DNA of 64,000 bases from Pelagibacteraceae bacterium AG-319-F18 (GTDB lineage Bacteria > Pseudomonadota > Alphaproteobacteria > Pelagibacterales > Pelagibacteraceae). The translations under genes and the position numbers were made by a program. The DNA is taken from the NCBI GenBank assembly GCA_003283905.1, contig QBXA01000006.1, positions 1-64,000 on the forward strand, in the 5' to 3' direction. Positions within the stretch are counted from its first letter, which is position 1. Each line of letters opens with the position of its first letter. The notes below the pieces were generated by a model. That model was not told where the DNA came from, did not search any database, and saw only the letters and a program-made list of their open reading frames with translations. Shown here piece after piece: positions 62,892 through 64,000 of the stretch.

Positions 62892-63458
62892 TTATTTAGC
62901 CTTCGGTTTACTGGTCCAACTATTATTTGCAGGCTTTTCTAAGTTTTGTTTTTTATATATAGTGGCTTTTTTCAAAATCTCTTTTTTAAGCTCACTAACC
63001 AAAACATCATTTGATTCTAAATATTTACAATCTATTAAACTCGTTTCACATTTTCTGGTAAAAACTTTTATATTTAAAGCATCAGATCTAATTTCATTTG
63101 TAAGAAATCTGATAGTTATTTTTATACTTTCATTTGAATTTTGTTCATTTGAATACCAGTCTGTAATAATTATTCCCCCACTATAATTAACTGAAGTAAG
63201 GGGCATAAAATCAATTATGTCTAGAGAGGCTCTCCAAAGTTCGTTAGAGCTTGCAAATTCAAAAACACCACCTTTTTGTTTTCCAAGGTCCATTATTTTG
63301 AAACCACGGCCCTCTTCAAGATTCTTTTTCACACGTTCAGCTGGATCTGGTGAATGTTTTCTAGCATCACCACCTGGAAGCTTTCCATTACAACCAATTA
63401 ACAAAAAAGAAAAAATTGTAATAAAACTTAGTATTTTAAGGTTTTTTGTTTTATTCAT
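62892..63458 (-). CDS. DUF3576 family lipoprotein
   Basis: The 188-residue protein has a lipoprotein signal peptide with lipobox LIGC (Cys23) and a mature domain of the DUF3576 type: ELWRASLDIIDFMPLTSVNYSGGIIITDWYS and KITIRFLTNEIRSDALNIKVFTRKC. The family is found mainly in alphaproteobacteria, often beside leuS and lptE. Its function is unknown; an envelope role is likely because of the lipid anchor. It lies 39 bp upstream of leuS. Confidence 0.88.
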   Translation of the reverse strand: MNKTKNLKILSFITIFSFLLIGCNGKLPGGDARKHSPDPAERVKKNLEEGRGFKIMDLGKQKGGVFEFASSNELWRASLDIIDFMPLTSVNYSGGIIITDWYSNEQNSNESIKITIRFLTNEIRSDALNIKVFTRKCETSLIDCKYLESNDVLVSELKKEILKKATIYKKQNLEKPANNSWTSKPKAK

Positions 63459-63549
63459 ATTGGTAATTTTTCGAAATCTTATACAATAATTAGTTAATTT
63501 TACCTAAATTTATCAATAAATCATGAATATGTTGCAAATTTACAACACA

Positions 63550-63578
63550 TTGTATTTTTCTCATGATAGCTTTAAAAT
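63550..63578 (+). promoter_or_regulatory. Possible sigma-70 promoter of the porin gene
   Basis: TTGTAT (63550-63555) and TAAAAT (63573-63578) are separated by 17 bp, with 4/6 and 5/6 matches to the housekeeping consensus. A start near 63585 would give a 5' leader of about 75 nt. That leader contains the 16-bp perfect palindrome TTATTATTAATAATAA (63620-63635) and a strong AAGGAG ribosome-binding site. AT-rich DNA offers many such matches, so this is only a candidate. Confidence 0.35.
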
Positions 63579-63661
63579 TAAGGAAAATATCAAGCAATTA
63601 TTAGATATAAAACCAATGTTTATTATTAATAATAACAAATAAATATAAAGGAGTAATTAAT

Positions 63662-64000
63662 ATGAACAATTTTAAAAAAATAGGTTTAACTGCTTTAGCA
63701 GCTTCACTTGTTTCTGTATCAGCAAATGCTGGTGCATTATCAATGTCAGGTGCTGCGTCAATGAATGTTGGCGGATATAGCGGTGATAACCTTAACGGTG
63801 GTGCTACATTCTCTATGGGTAACCAATTTACGGTTACTGGTGGCGGAGAACTAGACAATGGTATGACTGTTTCTATATCTTACCAATTAGATGACAATGC
63901 TGGTGTAACTGGTCCTTTCGATGATCATTCAGTAACTGTTAGTTCTGATGCAATGGGATCTTTAACACTACACGGACACGGTGGTGGTTCAGCTACTTCA
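63662..64000 (+). CDS. Outer-membrane porin, 3' end outside window
   Basis: The reading frame from the ATG at 63662 is open to the window edge (113 codons), so it is not in the ORF track. The protein starts with a signal peptide, MNNFKKIGLTALAASLVSVSANA, probably cut after ANA. It then shows alternating Gly-rich strands such as LSMSGAASMNVGGYSGD and FSMGNQFTVTGGGELDNGMTVSISYQLDD, which is the strand-turn pattern of Gram-negative trimeric porins. AAGGAG lies 8 nt before the ATG. Codons are richer in G/C than in neighbours, in keeping with high expression. Confidence 0.85.
   Translation, partial: MNNFKKIGLTALAASLVSVSANAGALSMSGAASMNVGGYSGDNLNGGATFSMGNQFTVTGGGELDNGMTVSISYQLDDNAGVTGPFDDHSVTVSSDAMGSLTLHGHGGGSATS

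Noticed and set aside
63601-63858. Minus-strand ORF of 85 residues rich in Pro and Ala
   Set aside because: It is antisense to the porin gene, whose signal peptide, ribosome-binding site and codon use are convincing.
1-64000. CRISPR arrays, IS elements, prophage genes, rRNA and known riboswitches
   Set aside because: No spaced direct repeats, transposase or integrase motifs, phage structural genes, rRNA segments or recognisable riboswitch cores (glycine, SAM, TPP, cobalamin types) were seen.

Overview
The window is chromosomal DNA from an AT-rich, streamlined alphaproteobacterium, most likely a member of the SAR11 clade (Pelagibacterales). The reasons are the very low GC content, AAA/TTT-rich codons, tiny or negative intergenic gaps, convergent genes that share stop codons, and gene orders typical of alphaproteobacteria: ppsR-maf-aroE-coaE-dnaQ beside hemE, the mnmE-mnmG-rsmG-parAB cluster, and rpe-heparinase-purH. 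No phage, IS element, CRISPR array or rRNA was seen. One tRNA (Gly-GCC) is present.

Layout. 1-3.4 kb (minus): a cytochrome c maturation block ccmC-ccmD-ccmE-ccmF, with ccmF running off the left edge and carrying an apparent frameshift, preceded by hspQ. 3.5-8 kb: yciB, a DUF2794 gene, a BI-1 family protein, a Tas-like aldo/keto reductase, an IalB-like protein and argG. 8-14 kb (minus): a glutamine amidotransferase, a haloacetate-dehalogenase-like hydrolase, a SHOCT protein, folD, yggT, an MscS channel and hemD/hemC, with tsaD divergent. 15-23 kb: an MBL-fold hydrolase, a highly charged coiled-coil protein, an EVE-domain protein, acs with a lysine-rich N-terminus, and a two-subunit Na+/solute symporter closed by the clearest terminator in the window. 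23-30 kb: rpe, a heparinase-like gene, purH, phhB just downstream of tRNA-Gly, and two sulfotransferases. 30-35 kb: a LON-domain protein, a UbiH-like monooxygenase, ftsK and lolA. 35-39 kb (minus): hisB-hisH-fkbM-hisA-hisF-hisE-HIT-GNAT. 39-43 kb: hslVU, two tandem sulfotransferases, an Smr protein and a Tim44-like protein.

44-59 kb is the region around the probable replication origin. fxsA-secB faces dnaQ-coaE-aroE-maf-ppsR. A 271-bp very AT-rich gap then separates ppsR (leftward) from hemE (rightward), the same junction that holds the origin in Caulobacter. hemE-hemH-hemJ-rho, a fifth sulfotransferase and mnmE-mnmG-rsmG-parA-parB follow, with a perfect parS site inside rsmG. 59-64 kb: holA, lptE, leuS, a DUF3576 lipoprotein and the start of an outer-membrane porin.

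Functional links. Heme synthesis (hemC, D, E, H, J) and cytochrome c maturation are both represented. acs plus the symporter suggests acetate or small-acid scavenging. Five sulfotransferases at four junctions of an otherwise conserved backbone, plus an FkbM methyltransferase inside the his operon, suggest lineage-specific modification of small molecules or surface glycans. Regulatory predictions: RpoH-like promoters directly upstream of hslV and hspQ that would give nearly leaderless mRNAs, an RNA hairpin between hspQ and ccmC, and phhB translated from a message that starts at the tRNA-Gly 3' end.
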